Assembly: GCA_035650215.1 (NCBI GenBank)
Contig: DASRIC010000008.1
Coordinates: forward strand, 1 to 64,000
Length of the DNA stretch: 64,000 nt
Direction of reading: 5' to 3'
DNA from: JACVRW01 sp035650215
Lineage (GTDB): Bacteria; Actinomycetota; Thermoleophilia; Solirubrobacterales; Thermoleophilaceae
Shown here: piece after piece, positions 1-7,944 of the stretch
Layout: the number at the start of each line of letters is the position of its first letter
Numbering within the stretch: the first letter of the stretch is position 1
The notes under the pieces: model-generated
The model's input: only the letters and a program-made list of their open reading frames with translations
Databases searched by the model: none
What the model was told of the DNA's origin: nothing
Made by a program: the position numbers and the translations under genes

Positions 1-617
1 GTGGACGCGCCGGCAGTCATGAGGTCCAAGACCTCCCACTCCCGCGGCGTCAGCGGACTCTTGATCGGACGCATCCCCGAGGTGGGGCCGGCGGACATCC
101 GTAGCCGCTCGATCAGGCGCCAGGCCATTGAGCGCGAGATCGCCGCCTCCCCCGTCGTCACCCGCTCGATGGCCCGTGCCAGAGCCGGGAGCTCCGTGTC
201 TCGCGAGAGATAGCCCGCAGCACCCTTGGCAAGGGCCACCAACCCAGCATCGTCGTCGCCGGAAGCCGCCAGCAGGACGACCGGCGTTCCGCGGGTCGCA
301 GGCAGCACCAAGTCGAGCGCGGCCGCCCCCCCCTCCGGGGGCAGCCCCGCGTCCATGACGATCACGTCGGGCTCGCAGCGGCCGCTCAGGTTGATTACCT
401 GGGATGTATCGGCGGCTTGCCCGACCACGGCAATGCCCGCCTCGTGGAGCGCCTCGCGCAGGGCGTTTCGCGCAAGCCCGTCGCTGTCGGCGACGAGAGC
501 TCTGATCGCAGGTTCACTGCCGTTCCGCTGCCTCCGCCTGACCGGTTGCGGGTCCCTGTTCGAGCTCCAGGCGGAATCTGCCGGACACACGCTGCGCTCC
601 TTGCCATCGGTCGGCAC
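1..617 (-). CDS. LuxR/NarL-family response regulator, C-terminus cut by window edge
   Basis: The reading frame runs leftward out of the window. It encodes an N-terminal receiver (IRALVADSDGLARNAL... with the phospho-acceptor Asp in VIVMDAGLPP) and the beginning of a LuxR helix-turn-helix (LTPREWEVLDLMTAGAST). It is a close tandem paralog of the next gene: receiver and HTH segments align without gaps over most of their length. As in the paralog, the usual Asp-Asp pair at the receiver start is Asp-x-Asp. No ATG lies upstream of the receiver; GTG at 617 or 590 are the in-frame candidates and the stop upstream of them is near 669, so the start is uncertain. Roughly the last 40 residues, including the recognition helix, are outside the window. 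No sensor kinase is visible nearby. Confidence 0.8.
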   Translation of the reverse strand, partial: MPTDGKERSVCPADSAWSSNRDPQPVRRRQRNGSEPAIRALVADSDGLARNALREALHEAGIAVVGQAADTSQVINLSGRCEPDVIVMDAGLPPEGGAAALDLVLPATRGTPVVLLAASGDDDAGLVALAKGAAGYLSRDTELPALARAIERVTTGEAAISRSMAWRLIERLRMSAGPTSGMRPIKSPLTPREWEVLDLMTAGAS

Positions 618-756
618 ACGCAGTGGGGCCAGGCACTGGAGCGCGTGCCGCGTTCCACGACCACCCTAAGACGGTCACCGGACCTGCGCAAGTTGCGGGA
701 TTTCCTCGAAGCAGCGCCTCCCGTGAGACGCCGGAGGTCGCTGCGCCGACGCTCGG

Positions 757-1428
757 CTAGGAGGCGCCTTCAGGGTCCTCTCGCGCGCGCCTCGCCAACT
801 CGACCGCTTCCGCCCTCGAGTGGGCGTGGAGCTTGCGGAAGATATGACGCACGTGTGTGTGCACCGTGTCCGTCGTCAGTACCAACTCGCGCGCGATCTC
901 CGCCGTCGACGCTCCGGCCGTCATGAGATCGAGGACTTCCCACTCGCGTTGGGTCAGCGAGCTCTTGACAGGACGGAGACCGGCGGTCGGGGCCACGGCT
1001 GCACGCAGTCGTTCGATCACGCGACGCGTCATCGCCCGCGAGATCGCCGCTTCACCCGCCGGAACGCGCGCGATCGCTCGAGCAAGGCCACCGAGTTCCG
1101 TCGCCCGGGAGAGGTATCCCTCGGCGCCCTGGACGAGCATTCCAAGGCCCGCGTCGTCTTCCCCGGATTGTGCGAGCACGATGACATCGGCATCCGGGTG
1201 GGCGGCGATTGCCGGCCTGAGCGCGGCGATGGCCCCACCAGGAGGCAGGACCGCATCGATCACGACCACGTCCGGCGTGCAGCGAGAGACGAGGTTGATG
1301 GCCTGTGGGGCGTCGGCGGCCTGGCCTACGACCGTCACACCTGCCCTGCGAAGCGCATCGCGCAACGCGTTTCGGGCAAGCGAATCGCCGTCGGCTAGCA
1401 CGGCCCGGACGCCGCTCTCGCTCGTCAT
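757..1428 (-). CDS. LuxR/NarL-family response regulator with atypical receiver
   Basis: A 223-residue protein with receiver domain (about 7-122) and C-terminal LuxR HTH (about 157-220, LTQREWEVLDLMTAGAST then TTDTVHTHVRHIFRKL). By family it is a DNA-binding transcriptional regulator. The acceptor Asp is present (D58 in VVVIDAVLPP), but the conserved Thr/Ser switch residue is Ala (A86) and the conserved Lys of the GYLxK motif is Arg (R108); the acidic pair is D-G-D. These changes suggest reduced or phosphorylation-independent switching (inference). I chose ATG at 1428 (MTSESGVRAV) over the longer frame because the receiver begins immediately after it. It lies 140 bp upstream of its tandem paralog on the same strand; no histidine kinase is adjacent. 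Confidence 0.85.
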   Translation of the reverse strand: MTSESGVRAVLADGDSLARNALRDALRRAGVTVVGQAADAPQAINLVSRCTPDVVVIDAVLPPGGAIAALRPAIAAHPDADVIVLAQSGEDDAGLGMLVQGAEGYLSRATELGGLARAIARVPAGEAAISRAMTRRVIERLRAAVAPTAGLRPVKSSLTQREWEVLDLMTAGASTAEIARELVLTTDTVHTHVRHIFRKLHAHSRAEAVELARRAREDPEGAS

Positions 1429-1559
1429 GCCCCATCCCCTCCTTGGGTGCCCACCGGCCGGGGCTTCCACTCGTGGGCCGCTGCCTCACGCGCCGGTGCA
1501 CCTCCTGCCTTCTGCTATCCCCCGGCGAGTCCGCGTACAAACCTCCGAGCGTGCGCCGC

Positions 1560-3038
1560 TCAGGGCGCCGGCCAGGTGTGGACCGGCTCGTTCGAGTGCA
1601 TGTGGTCCCGGTAGCGCACCGTGAGCTCGCGCAGCGCGGCCTGGCGCTCGAGCCCGCGCTCGCCGTAGAGGCGGTGGAACGCGGCGGCCTGCCAGGCGGC
1701 GCCGTTCGTGAGCTCGACGCAGCGGCGCTCGACGATCCCGAGCAGGCGCTCGCGGTCCGCGGCCGCCACGCCGGCGCCTTCGAGCCCGGCATGCGCCATC
1801 GGCAGCAGCTTGCGCAGCACCAGCTCGGCGACCGGCACCTCTCCCACGCCGGGCCAGTAGACCCGCGCCTCGATCCCGTCGCGCGCCCCCGTGTGGAGGT
1901 TGTCCTCCGCCGCCGCGAACGACATCTGAGACCACACGGGCCGCTCGTCCTCGGTGAGGGCGCGCACCAGACCGTAGTAGAAGGCGGCGTTGGCGAGGAT
2001 GTCGACCACCGTCGGGCCGGCCGGCACGAGGCGGTTCTCCACGCGCACGTGCGGCCGCCCGCGCACCACGTCGTAGATGGGGCGGTTCCAGCGGTAGATC
2101 GTGCCGTTGTGCAGGCGCAGCTCGCCAAGCCCGGGAACGTCGCCGCGCTCGAGGGTCTCGACCGGGTCCTCGTCGTCGGTCACCGGCAGCAGCGCCGGGA
2201 AGTAGCGCACGTTCTCCTCGAACAGGTCGAAGATCGACGTGACCCAGCGCTCGCCGAACCAGACCCGCGGCCGCACGCCCTGGGCCTTGAGCTCCTCCGG
2301 GCGCGTGTCGGTGGCCTGCTCGAAGAGCGCGATGCGGGTCTCACGCCAGAGCTCCTTGCCGAAGAAGAAGGGCGAGTTGGCGGCCACCGCCACCTGCACG
2401 CCCGCGATCGCCTGGGAAGCGTTCCAGTAGGACGCGAACGCCTCGGGGTCGACCTGCTGGTGCAGCTGCACGCTCGTGCAGGCGGCCTCGGGTGCAATCG
2501 TGTCGGCGAAGGTCTGGAGCCGCTCCGGGCCGTTGATCGAGATCTCGAGGTCCTCGCCGCGGGCGGCGAAGATCTGCTCGTTGAGCAGGCGATAGCGGCC
2601 GCTTTCGGAGAAGCTCTCGGCTGTCAGGTGCTGTGCGTGGATCGTCGGCAGGATCCCGATGATCATCATGTGGCCACCCACCGGCCGTGCACGCCCCTCC
2701 GCCTCGTTCAGGCTCTGCCTGATCCCAGTCTCGAGCTCGCTGAAGACTCCGCCCTCGAGCAGGTCCGGCGGGATGTTGATCTCGACGTTGAACTGCCCGA
2801 GCTCGGTCTGGAACGCCGCGTTCGCGATCGCCTCGAGCACCGCGTGGTTGATCATCGCTGGATCGCCGGCGTCGTCGGTCAGATTCAGCTCGATCTCGAG
2901 GCCGAACGAGCGCCGCTCGTCGTCGAAGCGCGCCTCGTGCAGCATGCGCGCGAACACGTCGAGGCAGCTGCGCACCTTGGTCCGGTAGCGCTGCCGGTCC
3001 TCGCGGCTGAAGACCTTCGCGGCGACTTCTTGTCCCAC
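1560..3038 (-). CDS. Glutamate-cysteine ligase family protein (GCS2)
   Basis: A 492-residue protein of the GCS2 family common in actinobacteria. Members ligate glutamate to an amine such as cysteine with ATP; the exact substrate is not shown by sequence. The N-terminal hallmark FGLEIELNL (about residues 45-53) carries the metal-binding glutamates, followed by LGQFNVEINIPP, HMMIIGILPT and the TSVQLHQQV segment typical of the catalytic core. Length matches the actinobacterial family (about 490). The start is GTG (MGQEVAAKVF), giving the family's typical opening before SREDRQRYR. The gene is monocistronic between the LuxR pair and the divergent dipeptidase gene. It could contribute to a thiol or gamma-glutamyl compound; I do not call it EgtA because no ergothioneine genes are in view. 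Confidence 0.85.
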   Translation of the reverse strand: MGQEVAAKVFSREDRQRYRTKVRSCLDVFARMLHEARFDDERRSFGLEIELNLTDDAGDPAMINHAVLEAIANAAFQTELGQFNVEINIPPDLLEGGVFSELETGIRQSLNEAEGRARPVGGHMMIIGILPTIHAQHLTAESFSESGRYRLLNEQIFAARGEDLEISINGPERLQTFADTIAPEAACTSVQLHQQVDPEAFASYWNASQAIAGVQVAVAANSPFFFGKELWRETRIALFEQATDTRPEELKAQGVRPRVWFGERWVTSIFDLFEENVRYFPALLPVTDDEDPVETLERGDVPGLGELRLHNGTIYRWNRPIYDVVRGRPHVRVENRLVPAGPTVVDILANAAFYYGLVRALTEDERPVWSQMSFAAAEDNLHTGARDGIEARVYWPGVGEVPVAELVLRKLLPMAHAGLEGAGVAAADRERLLGIVERRCVELTNGAAWQAAAFHRLYGERGLERQAALRELTVRYRDHMHSNEPVHTWPAP

Positions 3039-3117
3039 GGCAAGTTCACGCTACCCGGAATCGACGTGCATGTCTCCTCACCGGTTGGGCGGGTGCCGTC
3101 CCGGGTAGCGCCGAGAC

Positions 3118-3891
3118 ATGGCTGCTCTCCTGCTTTTCGTCCTGACGGTGGTACTGGCACTCCCGGCGTCCGCGAGCGCGGACGTCGAGGCGCCACCCGA
3201 GTTCGTGGACCTGCGCGACGTCGACCCGACGATCCTGCACGAGATCCGCTACCGCGATGAGCACAACTTCATCGGCCGCCCGATCGTCGGCTACCGCGAA
3301 CCGCTCTGCATCCTCACGCGCCCGGCGGCCGAGGCGCTCAGTCGCGCCCAGGACACCTTCCTGGCTCAGGGCTACACGCTCAAGGTGTACGACTGCTATC
3401 GCCCGCAACGCGCCGTCGACGACTTCGCGCGCTGGGCCGAGCGCCAAGGCGACCAGCGCATGAAGCAGGAGTTCTACCCGCGCATCGACAAGGGTTCGCT
3501 GTTCGATCTCGGCTACATCGCGCGCCGCTCGGGCCACAGCCGAGGCAGCACCGTCGACCTGACGCTGGTCGAGTTGCCAGTGCGCCCGCAGCGCCGCTTC
3601 ATCCCGGGCGAGCCGCTCGTCCCGTGCTTCGCCCCGTATGGCGAGCGCTTCCCGGACAACATGATCGACATGGGCACCGGCTACGACTGCTTCGACACGC
3701 TGGCCAACACCCTCGACCCGCGCATCCAGGGCGAGCAGCTCGCGAACCGGCTGCTCCTCAAGGAGACACTCGAGGCCGAGGGCTTCGGAAACCTGCCGGA
3801 GGAGTGGTGGCACTACACGCACCGCCCCGAGCTGTTCCCGGAGACGTTCTTCGACTTCCCGGTGGCGGACGACTCGCTGACCGGCCCCTAG
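3118..3891 (+). CDS. vanX: Secreted D-Ala-D-Ala dipeptidase (VanX/DdpX-type)
   Basis: A 257-residue zinc peptidase with a signal peptide (LLLFVLTVVLALPASASA, about residues 4-21). The VanX signature is complete: SGHSRGSTVD supplies zinc ligands H140 and D147, and EEWWH supplies the catalytic base E229 and third ligand H232. The family hydrolyses D-alanyl-D-alanine. The predicted export argues for a role in salvaging peptidoglycan dipeptide outside the membrane rather than classical glycopeptide resistance, since no vanH or vanA genes are adjacent (inference). The start ATG immediately precedes the hydrophobic core. The 3' end overlaps the stop codon of the convergent NTF2-like gene at a shared TAG/CTA. 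Confidence 0.88.
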   Translation: MAALLLFVLTVVLALPASASADVEAPPEFVDLRDVDPTILHEIRYRDEHNFIGRPIVGYREPLCILTRPAAEALSRAQDTFLAQGYTLKVYDCYRPQRAVDDFARWAERQGDQRMKQEFYPRIDKGSLFDLGYIARRSGHSRGSTVDLTLVELPVRPQRRFIPGEPLVPCFAPYGERFPDNMIDMGTGYDCFDTLANTLDPRIQGEQLANRLLLKETLEAEGFGNLPEEWWHYTHRPELFPETFFDFPVADDSLTGP

Positions 3892-4313
3892 GCGCCGGAG
3901 CCGGTGGTCAGCCGGGCCTCCACGCTTACGGCCCGGCCGTCGTCGAAGGTCCAGGAGTGGCTGAACGGGCCACCCAGCGGCATCTTGCTCCGCCGCCCGC
4001 GTGCGCGGATTACGCCGCTCACGAGGAACACGCCGGGCTCGGTCTCCTCGATCGTCTCGGCCTCGTAGCGAAACTCCGCGAAGTCCTCCTCGAGGCCCTC
4101 GACGAAGATCGCGAAGTCGCGCACGCCGTGGAGCACGCGGTCGCCGATCTCCGGGGAGATCCGGGCCTGGACGTCGGGGGACATCACCTCCGCCGCCGCG
4201 GCCAGACCGTCGGCCCGTGGGCCGACGGCGGTCCAGTCGATTCCGTAGAGAGTGCGGAGCCGGTCCGCGTCGCCCGGGCCTGGGGGCATCACGGGCGAGT
4301 ATCGCCCTTGCAT
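3888..4313 (-). CDS. SnoaL/NTF2-like domain protein
   Basis: A 141-residue small soluble protein. The pattern of a helical N-terminus, a charged middle (GDRVLHGVRDFAIFVEGLEEDF) and four alternating beta segments ending in FSHSWTFDDGRAVSVEARL fits the cone-shaped NTF2-like fold, which serves as a ligand-binding pocket or small isomerase or hydrolase. No catalytic assignment can be made. The start could be ATG at 4313 (MQGRYSPVMP) or 4289 (MPPGPGDADR); the latter begins closer to the conserved part. Convergent with the dipeptidase gene and same strand as the flavin reductase gene upstream (gap 22 bp), so the two may be cotranscribed. Confidence 0.7.
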   Translation of the reverse strand: MQGRYSPVMPPGPGDADRLRTLYGIDWTAVGPRADGLAAAAEVMSPDVQARISPEIGDRVLHGVRDFAIFVEGLEEDFAEFRYEAETIEETEPGVFLVSGVIRARGRRSKMPLGGPFSHSWTFDDGRAVSVEARLTTGSGA

Positions 4314-4335
4314 CCCCTCCCGGCAAGCAATTGGC

Positions 4336-4893
4336 TCAGGCCACCTGCCCCACGGCGGCGCCGGCCGCCTCGAGCAGATGCTCGGTCACGGCGCCGAGGG
4401 CAGCCTGCAGCTCGCGGTCGCGGAGCCGGCCGTCCGCCTCGAAGGCCAGGTGCGCGCTTGGCACCGGCAGCTCGTCCTCGATCGGGTGCGCGCCGGCGGC
4501 CGTAAGCACCTTTCGCACCTCCGCCTGCGCCCACACGCCGCCAAAGAGGCTCGTGCTGGCGCCGATCACGGCGGCCGGCTTGGCGCGAAGCACGTTGCCC
4601 GGGAATGGCCGCGAGGCCCAGTCGAGCGCGTTCTTGAGTTGTCCGGGGATCGAGTGGTTGTACTCGGGCGTGGCGATCAGAAGCGCATCCGCGCGGTCGA
4701 GCGCCGCTCGCAGGTCCTCGACCGCGGCCGGGGCGGCGTCGCCGTCAAGGTCCTCGTTGAATGGGGGTACCAGCTCCAGCCCCGGCCATTCCTCGAACTC
4801 CACGTACGCGGGCAACGCCCGCGCGGCCGCGGCGAGCAGCCTGCGGTTGTGCGACTCGCTCCGCAGGCTGCCCGAGAGACCGAGGACCCGCAC
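4336..4893 (-). CDS. NAD(P)H-dependent FMN reductase family protein
   Basis: A 185-residue flavodoxin-like protein. It has the FMN phosphate-binding loop GSLRSESHNRRL near residue 8 and the family signature PEYNHSIPG (residues 76-84) followed by LKNALDW, which stacks on the isoalloxazine ring. Family members reduce quinones, azo compounds, chromate or free FMN with NAD(P)H. The start ATG gives the canonical MRVLGLSGSLR opening. It lies 4 bp downstream of the YceI gene on the same strand, so YceI and this reductase are probably one transcript under the twin operators at 5461-5513. That pairing suggests a small redox or quinone stress unit (inference). Confidence 0.88.
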   Translation of the reverse strand: MRVLGLSGSLRSESHNRRLLAAAARALPAYVEFEEWPGLELVPPFNEDLDGDAAPAAVEDLRAALDRADALLIATPEYNHSIPGQLKNALDWASRPFPGNVLRAKPAAVIGASTSLFGGVWAQAEVRKVLTAAGAHPIEDELPVPSAHLAFEADGRLRDRELQAALGAVTEHLLEAAGAAVGQVA

Positions 4894-4897
4894 GGGT

Positions 4898-5446
4898 CTA
4901 GCCCTCGCTGATGAGCTCGAGCTGGACGGTCAGCTCGACGTCGTAGCCGAGCACGTCGCCGCCGTTCGGGAGCGGCATCTGCCACCCCATGCCCCACTCG
5001 CGGCGGTCGACGTTCGCCTTGAGCTCGAGCGCGGTGCGCGTCAGGCCCTGGGGATCTTCGACCGGCGGCTCGTAGCTGCCCGTGGCCGTGAGCGGCCGGG
5101 CGATGCCCTTGATCTCGAGCTCCCCGTCGACCCTCGCCCGGCCGCCGTCGCCGAGGTCGATGAGGCTCGAGCGGAACACGATCTCCGGGTGGTTGCCCGC
5201 GTCGAAGAAGTCCTCGCCGTTCACCACGTGCTCGCGGAACTCCGGCGGGTTGTCGATCGTGATCGACTCGGCGCGCGCACGACCCTCGAGCGACAGCCCC
5301 GCGTCGTCACCAACGAGGCGCGCCTCCACGTCGCGGAATGCCGCCCGGAAGGTGGAGACCTTCATGTGCTTGACGGCGAACATGAACGACGAGTGGTTCG
5401 GGTCCGCGATGAACGTGCCCGTGAACGGCTGGGTTGCTACCGGCAT
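4898..5446 (-). CDS. YceI family lipocalin-like protein
   Basis: A 182-residue protein matching the YceI family throughout: FIADPNHSSFMFAVKHMKVSTFR near the N-terminus, GEDFFDAGNHPEIVFRSS in the middle, and LEIKGIARPLT plus the C-terminal DVELTVQLEL strand. YceI proteins form an extended lipocalin barrel that binds isoprenoid or quinone-like molecules. No signal peptide is present with the chosen start, so it is probably cytoplasmic. The ATG at 5446 is preceded by AAAGGAGAGAGG at good spacing, which fixes the start even though the frame is open much further upstream. Divergent from a TetR gene; the shared intergenic region has two matching palindromes, so TetR control is likely. Confidence 0.9.
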   Translation of the reverse strand: MPVATQPFTGTFIADPNHSSFMFAVKHMKVSTFRAAFRDVEARLVGDDAGLSLEGRARAESITIDNPPEFREHVVNGEDFFDAGNHPEIVFRSSLIDLGDGGRARVDGELEIKGIARPLTATGSYEPPVEDPQGLTRTALELKANVDRREWGMGWQMPLPNGGDVLGYDVELTVQLELISEG

Positions 5447-5460
5447 TGCCTCTCTCCTTT

Positions 5461-5513
5461 CGGACCGTGGTCCGGTTCGTTCAGAGCGAGGAAGAATAGC
5501 GGACTGCGGTCCG
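5461..5513. promoter_or_regulatory. Twin TetR-type operators between yceI-like and tetR genes
   Basis: Two near-identical 14-bp palindromes, CGGACCGTGGTCCG at 5461-5474 and CGGACTGCGGTCCG at 5500-5513, start 39 bp apart. Consensus CGGACYGYGGTCCG. They sit just upstream of both divergent start codons (5446 and 5535), where a bound TetR dimer would block both promoters. Assignment to the adjacent TetR is inference from position and repetition. Confidence 0.7.
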
Positions 5514-5534
5514 AATGTCAGAATAGAAGGACGA

Positions 5535-6158
5535 ATGCCCGCTGCCGACCTCCCGATGACCGCCAGAAGCCTTGCTCTGGACGGGTTTCCCGAGCCGCGT
5601 GAGCGGTCGGACGCCGCCCGCAACCGCCGGCGGATCCTGGACGCCGCCGAGCGGTTGTTCGCCGAACGCGGGCCGGACAGCGTCTCGATGGACGACATCG
5701 CCCGGGCCGCCGGCGTGGGCAAGGGCACGCTGTTCCGCCGCTTCGGCGACCGGGCGAGCCTGGCGCGCTCGGTGCTCTCGAGCCACGAGGCCGCCTTCCA
5801 GGAGTCGCTGATACGGGGCGCGCCGCCGTTGGGGCCGGGCGCGCCGCCGGTCGAGCGGCTCGTTGCCTTCGGCCGCGGCATGCTCGGCCTGGTGGACGCT
5901 CACCGCGACCTGCTGCTCGCCGCCGAGACCGGATCGCCGTGCGGGCGCTACCGCGCCGGGCCGTACGCCTCCTACCGCTTCTACGTGCGCTCCCTGCTCG
6001 AGGAAGGCGCACCCTCGCTCGACCCCTACTACACGGCCGATGCCGTCCTGGCCACGCTCGGCGCGGAGTTCGTAGCTCACCTGCGCCGTGATCGGGAGAT
6101 GTCGCTCGAGCAGGTGGCGGCCGGCTACGAGACGCTCGTTCGGGCGCTGGTCGAGTGA
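5535..6158 (+). CDS. TetR family transcriptional regulator
   Basis: A 207-residue regulator. The N-terminal HTH is clear (NRRRILDAAERLFAERG, then SMDDIARAAGVGKGTLFRRFGDR, about residues 37-80), followed by an all-helical ligand domain. The chosen ATG (MPAADLPMTARS) follows the second operator by 21 bp; the frame is open much further upstream but that stretch is the non-coding shadow of the YceI gene. Repression of itself and of the divergent YceI-flavin reductase unit through the CGGACYGYGGTCCG palindromes is the simplest model. The ligand is unknown. The 3' end meets the convergent methyltransferase gene with a 1-bp gap. Confidence 0.88.
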   Translation: MPAADLPMTARSLALDGFPEPRERSDAARNRRRILDAAERLFAERGPDSVSMDDIARAAGVGKGTLFRRFGDRASLARSVLSSHEAAFQESLIRGAPPLGPGAPPVERLVAFGRGMLGLVDAHRDLLLAAETGSPCGRYRAGPYASYRFYVRSLLEEGAPSLDPYYTADAVLATLGAEFVAHLRRDREMSLEQVAAGYETLVRALVE

Positions 6159-6159
6159 G

Positions 6160-6756
6160 CTAAGGCCGGCGGCTCAGCCGGTAGATGGTGGGTCGGGCCC
6201 GCCGCACCGGAGGCGGCATGTCCTCGCTCACGACCGACAGGGCATCCTCGAGCTCCCAGCCCTCCCCCAGCAGGGCGACCACGTGCTCGCGGTCCATCCC
6301 GCGCGGCAGCAACAACCGCCTCGCGGCCTTGAACGCGAGGAGCAGGAGACGCGCTCCCGGCGCCGCCAGCTCGGTGAGGCCCGCGGCCGCCCCACGGCGC
6401 GCCGGATCGGGCAGGCCCTGAATACAGCCGAAGTCGTAGACGAGCGTGTACCCCGGCTCGAGACCGAGCCGACCCAGATCCGCGACATCGCCCTGAACCC
6501 ACTGCACCTCGATGCCCTCGTCGAGTCCGCGCTGCCGGGCGCGCGCGAGCGCCTTCTCGACGAAGTCGATGGCCGTGACCCGCCAGCCGCGCTTCGCCAG
6601 GTGGACCGCGTCGCGACCGGAGCCGCAGCCGATGTCGAGGGCGCGGCCGGGCTCAAGCGCCAGCGGGCCCTCGAACAGCGGTTGCCAGTGGCCCTCGAAG
6701 TCCCGCCGCTCCCAGGGCGCGACCCCGAGCGCGTACATAAGGCGGTAGGGGACCAT
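6160..6756 (-). CDS. Class I SAM-dependent methyltransferase
   Basis: A 198-residue protein with a Rossmann methyltransferase core. Motif I is ALDIGCGSGRD (residues 39-49), followed by the acidic ribose contact at the end of VTAIDFVEKAL and the motif VQGDVADL. It resembles the tellurite/thiopurine-type small-molecule methyltransferases in length and in the loop after motif I, but the substrate cannot be read from sequence. The start ATG (MVPYRLMYALG) leaves a normal N-terminal helix. It lies 71 bp downstream of the SRPBCC gene on the same strand and may be the last gene of the ArsR-DUF899-SRPBCC unit. Confidence 0.82.
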   Translation of the reverse strand: MVPYRLMYALGVAPWERRDFEGHWQPLFEGPLALEPGRALDIGCGSGRDAVHLAKRGWRVTAIDFVEKALARARQRGLDEGIEVQWVQGDVADLGRLGLEPGYTLVYDFGCIQGLPDPARRGAAAGLTELAAPGARLLLLAFKAARRLLLPRGMDREHVVALLGEGWELEDALSVVSEDMPPPVRRARPTIYRLSRRP

Positions 6757-6827
6757 TGCTACCTCCTCACCGTCGCCGAACCGTTACGAGACCCTCTCAA
6801 ATCGGGGCTCGCGGCGCCGCCGGCTCT

Positions 6828-7289
6828 TCAGGAGGACGCGAGCGCTTGCTCCAGGTTGTCGAGGGCCTTGCCCCAGCCGTCCTCGTGGGAGCGGACCGCC
6901 TCCTCGTCCCAGAGGCCGCTGTGGGTGAAGCGGACCGTGGTGATCCCCGCTTCATCTTCCTCGAAGTCGAGCTCGATCAGCTGGCGCGTGTCGTTGCCGT
7001 CCCAGAGCCAGGTGAACGCCACGCGGCGCGGCGGGTCGATCTCCGTGTAGCGACCGCCCCCGCCGTACTCGCTCCCGTCGTGCGGGTTGCGCATGACCAC
7101 CCGTACGGCGCCGCCCACCCGCAGGTCGACCTCGGCCACCGTGGTCTCCCAATCGTGCTCGGCGTGCCACCAGCGCCGGATCACCTCCTCGCTGGTCCAG
7201 GCGTCGAACACCGCGGCGGCGGGTGCCTGGAACGTGCGCTGCATGCGGAGGGTCGCACCGCTCGTCATCTCAGTCAGCGGCGCCGTCAT
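6828..7289 (-). CDS. SRPBCC/AHSA1-type ligand-binding protein
   Basis: A 153-residue START-like domain of the activator-of-Hsp90-ATPase type. The N-terminal strand ends in FQAPAAAVFDAWTSEEVIRRWW, then GGAVRVVMRNPHDGSEY, PPRRVAFTWLW and the C-terminal helix HEDGWGKALDNLEQAL. Such proteins bind hydrophobic ligands and are typically paired with ArsR regulators, as here. The first ATG (7289) overlaps the end of the DUF899 gene by 20 bp; a second ATG at 7268 directly follows that gene's TGA and is an alternative start. Third gene of the ArsR-DUF899-SRPBCC operon. Confidence 0.85.
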   Translation of the reverse strand: MTAPLTEMTSGATLRMQRTFQAPAAAVFDAWTSEEVIRRWWHAEHDWETTVAEVDLRVGGAVRVVMRNPHDGSEYGGGGRYTEIDPPRRVAFTWLWDGNDTRQLIELDFEEDEAGITTVRFTHSGLWDEEAVRSHEDGWGKALDNLEQALASS

Positions 7290-7944
7290 ACGCGTCGTGG
7301 TACCTCCACCACTGGTAGGGCGGCGATTGCGGGTAGCCGTCGGGCGAATCCTCCCACTCCTCCTGGCGGCCGAGCGCGGTGATGTCGAGGTAGGCCCAGG
7401 TGCTGCCCATCGCCTCGTCGCCGCGACTGTCGATGAAGTATGTGCGGAAGATGTCGTCGCCCTCGCGGATGAACGCGTTCGTGCCGTGCCACTCGGCGAC
7501 GCCGAAGTCGACGTCGAAGTCGTCCGTGATCGTGTACCACGGCCTCTCCCAGCCCATCTCGGCCTTCAGGCGCTGGATGTTCTCCTGAGGCGCGCGCGAG
7601 ACGTAGGCGAGCGTCGTGTCCCTGGCGTTCAGGTGGGCCAGGTGGGCCACCTGGTCGGCGCCGAACGAGCAGCCGCCGCAGCCGCGCTCCGGCCAGCCGT
7701 CCACGCCGGGCTCGTAGAAGAAGCGGTACACGATCAGCTGTCGCCGTCCCTCGAACAGGTCGAGCAGGCTCGCCCGGCCGTCCGGGCCCTCGAACGCATA
7801 CTCCTTCTCGACCGCCATCCTCGGCATGCGCCGGCGCTCGGCGGCGAGCGCGTCCTTGGCACGGGTCACCTCCTTCTCTTTCACGAGAAGCTGCTCGCGG
7901 GCGGCGTCCCACTCCTCTCGCGAGACGACCGGGGGTGTGTCCAT
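7270..7944 (-). CDS. DUF899 thioredoxin-like family protein
   Basis: A 224-residue protein of the DUF899 family, whose fold is thioredoxin-like. Family landmarks are the N-terminal SREEWDAAREQLLVKEKE, the phrase LIVYRFFYEP, a CGGC pair (C89 and C92 in RGCGGCSFGAD) at the position of a redox motif, and the C-terminal YQWWRYHDAY. Function is not established; the cysteine pair suggests a redox role (inference). The ATG at 7944 overlaps the ArsR stop codon by one base (TGATG), indicating translational coupling, and there is no reason to use the longer upstream frame. Confidence 0.85.
   Translation of the reverse strand: MDTPPVVSREEWDAAREQLLVKEKEVTRAKDALAAERRRMPRMAVEKEYAFEGPDGRASLLDLFEGRRQLIVYRFFYEPGVDGWPERGCGGCSFGADQVAHLAHLNARDTTLAYVSRAPQENIQRLKAEMGWERPWYTITDDFDVDFGVAEWHGTNAFIREGDDIFRTYFIDSRGDEAMGSTWAYLDITALGRQEEWEDSPDGYPQSPPYQWWRYHDAYDGAAD

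Noticed and set aside
1305..3260. A 651-codon open frame on the plus strand opposite the glutamate-cysteine ligase gene
   Set aside because: It is the complementary shadow of a recognisable GCS2 gene in a GC-rich genome; its translation is Arg/Val/Leu/His-rich without domains.
3118..3891. Glycopeptide-resistance cluster around the VanX-like gene
   Set aside because: No vanH, vanA, vanS or vanR-type genes adjoin it, and the protein is exported; a cell-wall salvage role is more likely.
5447..5881. N-terminal extension of the YceI frame up to 5881
   Set aside because: It runs antisense through the TetR gene, lacks YceI homology and ignores the good ribosome-binding site at 5446.
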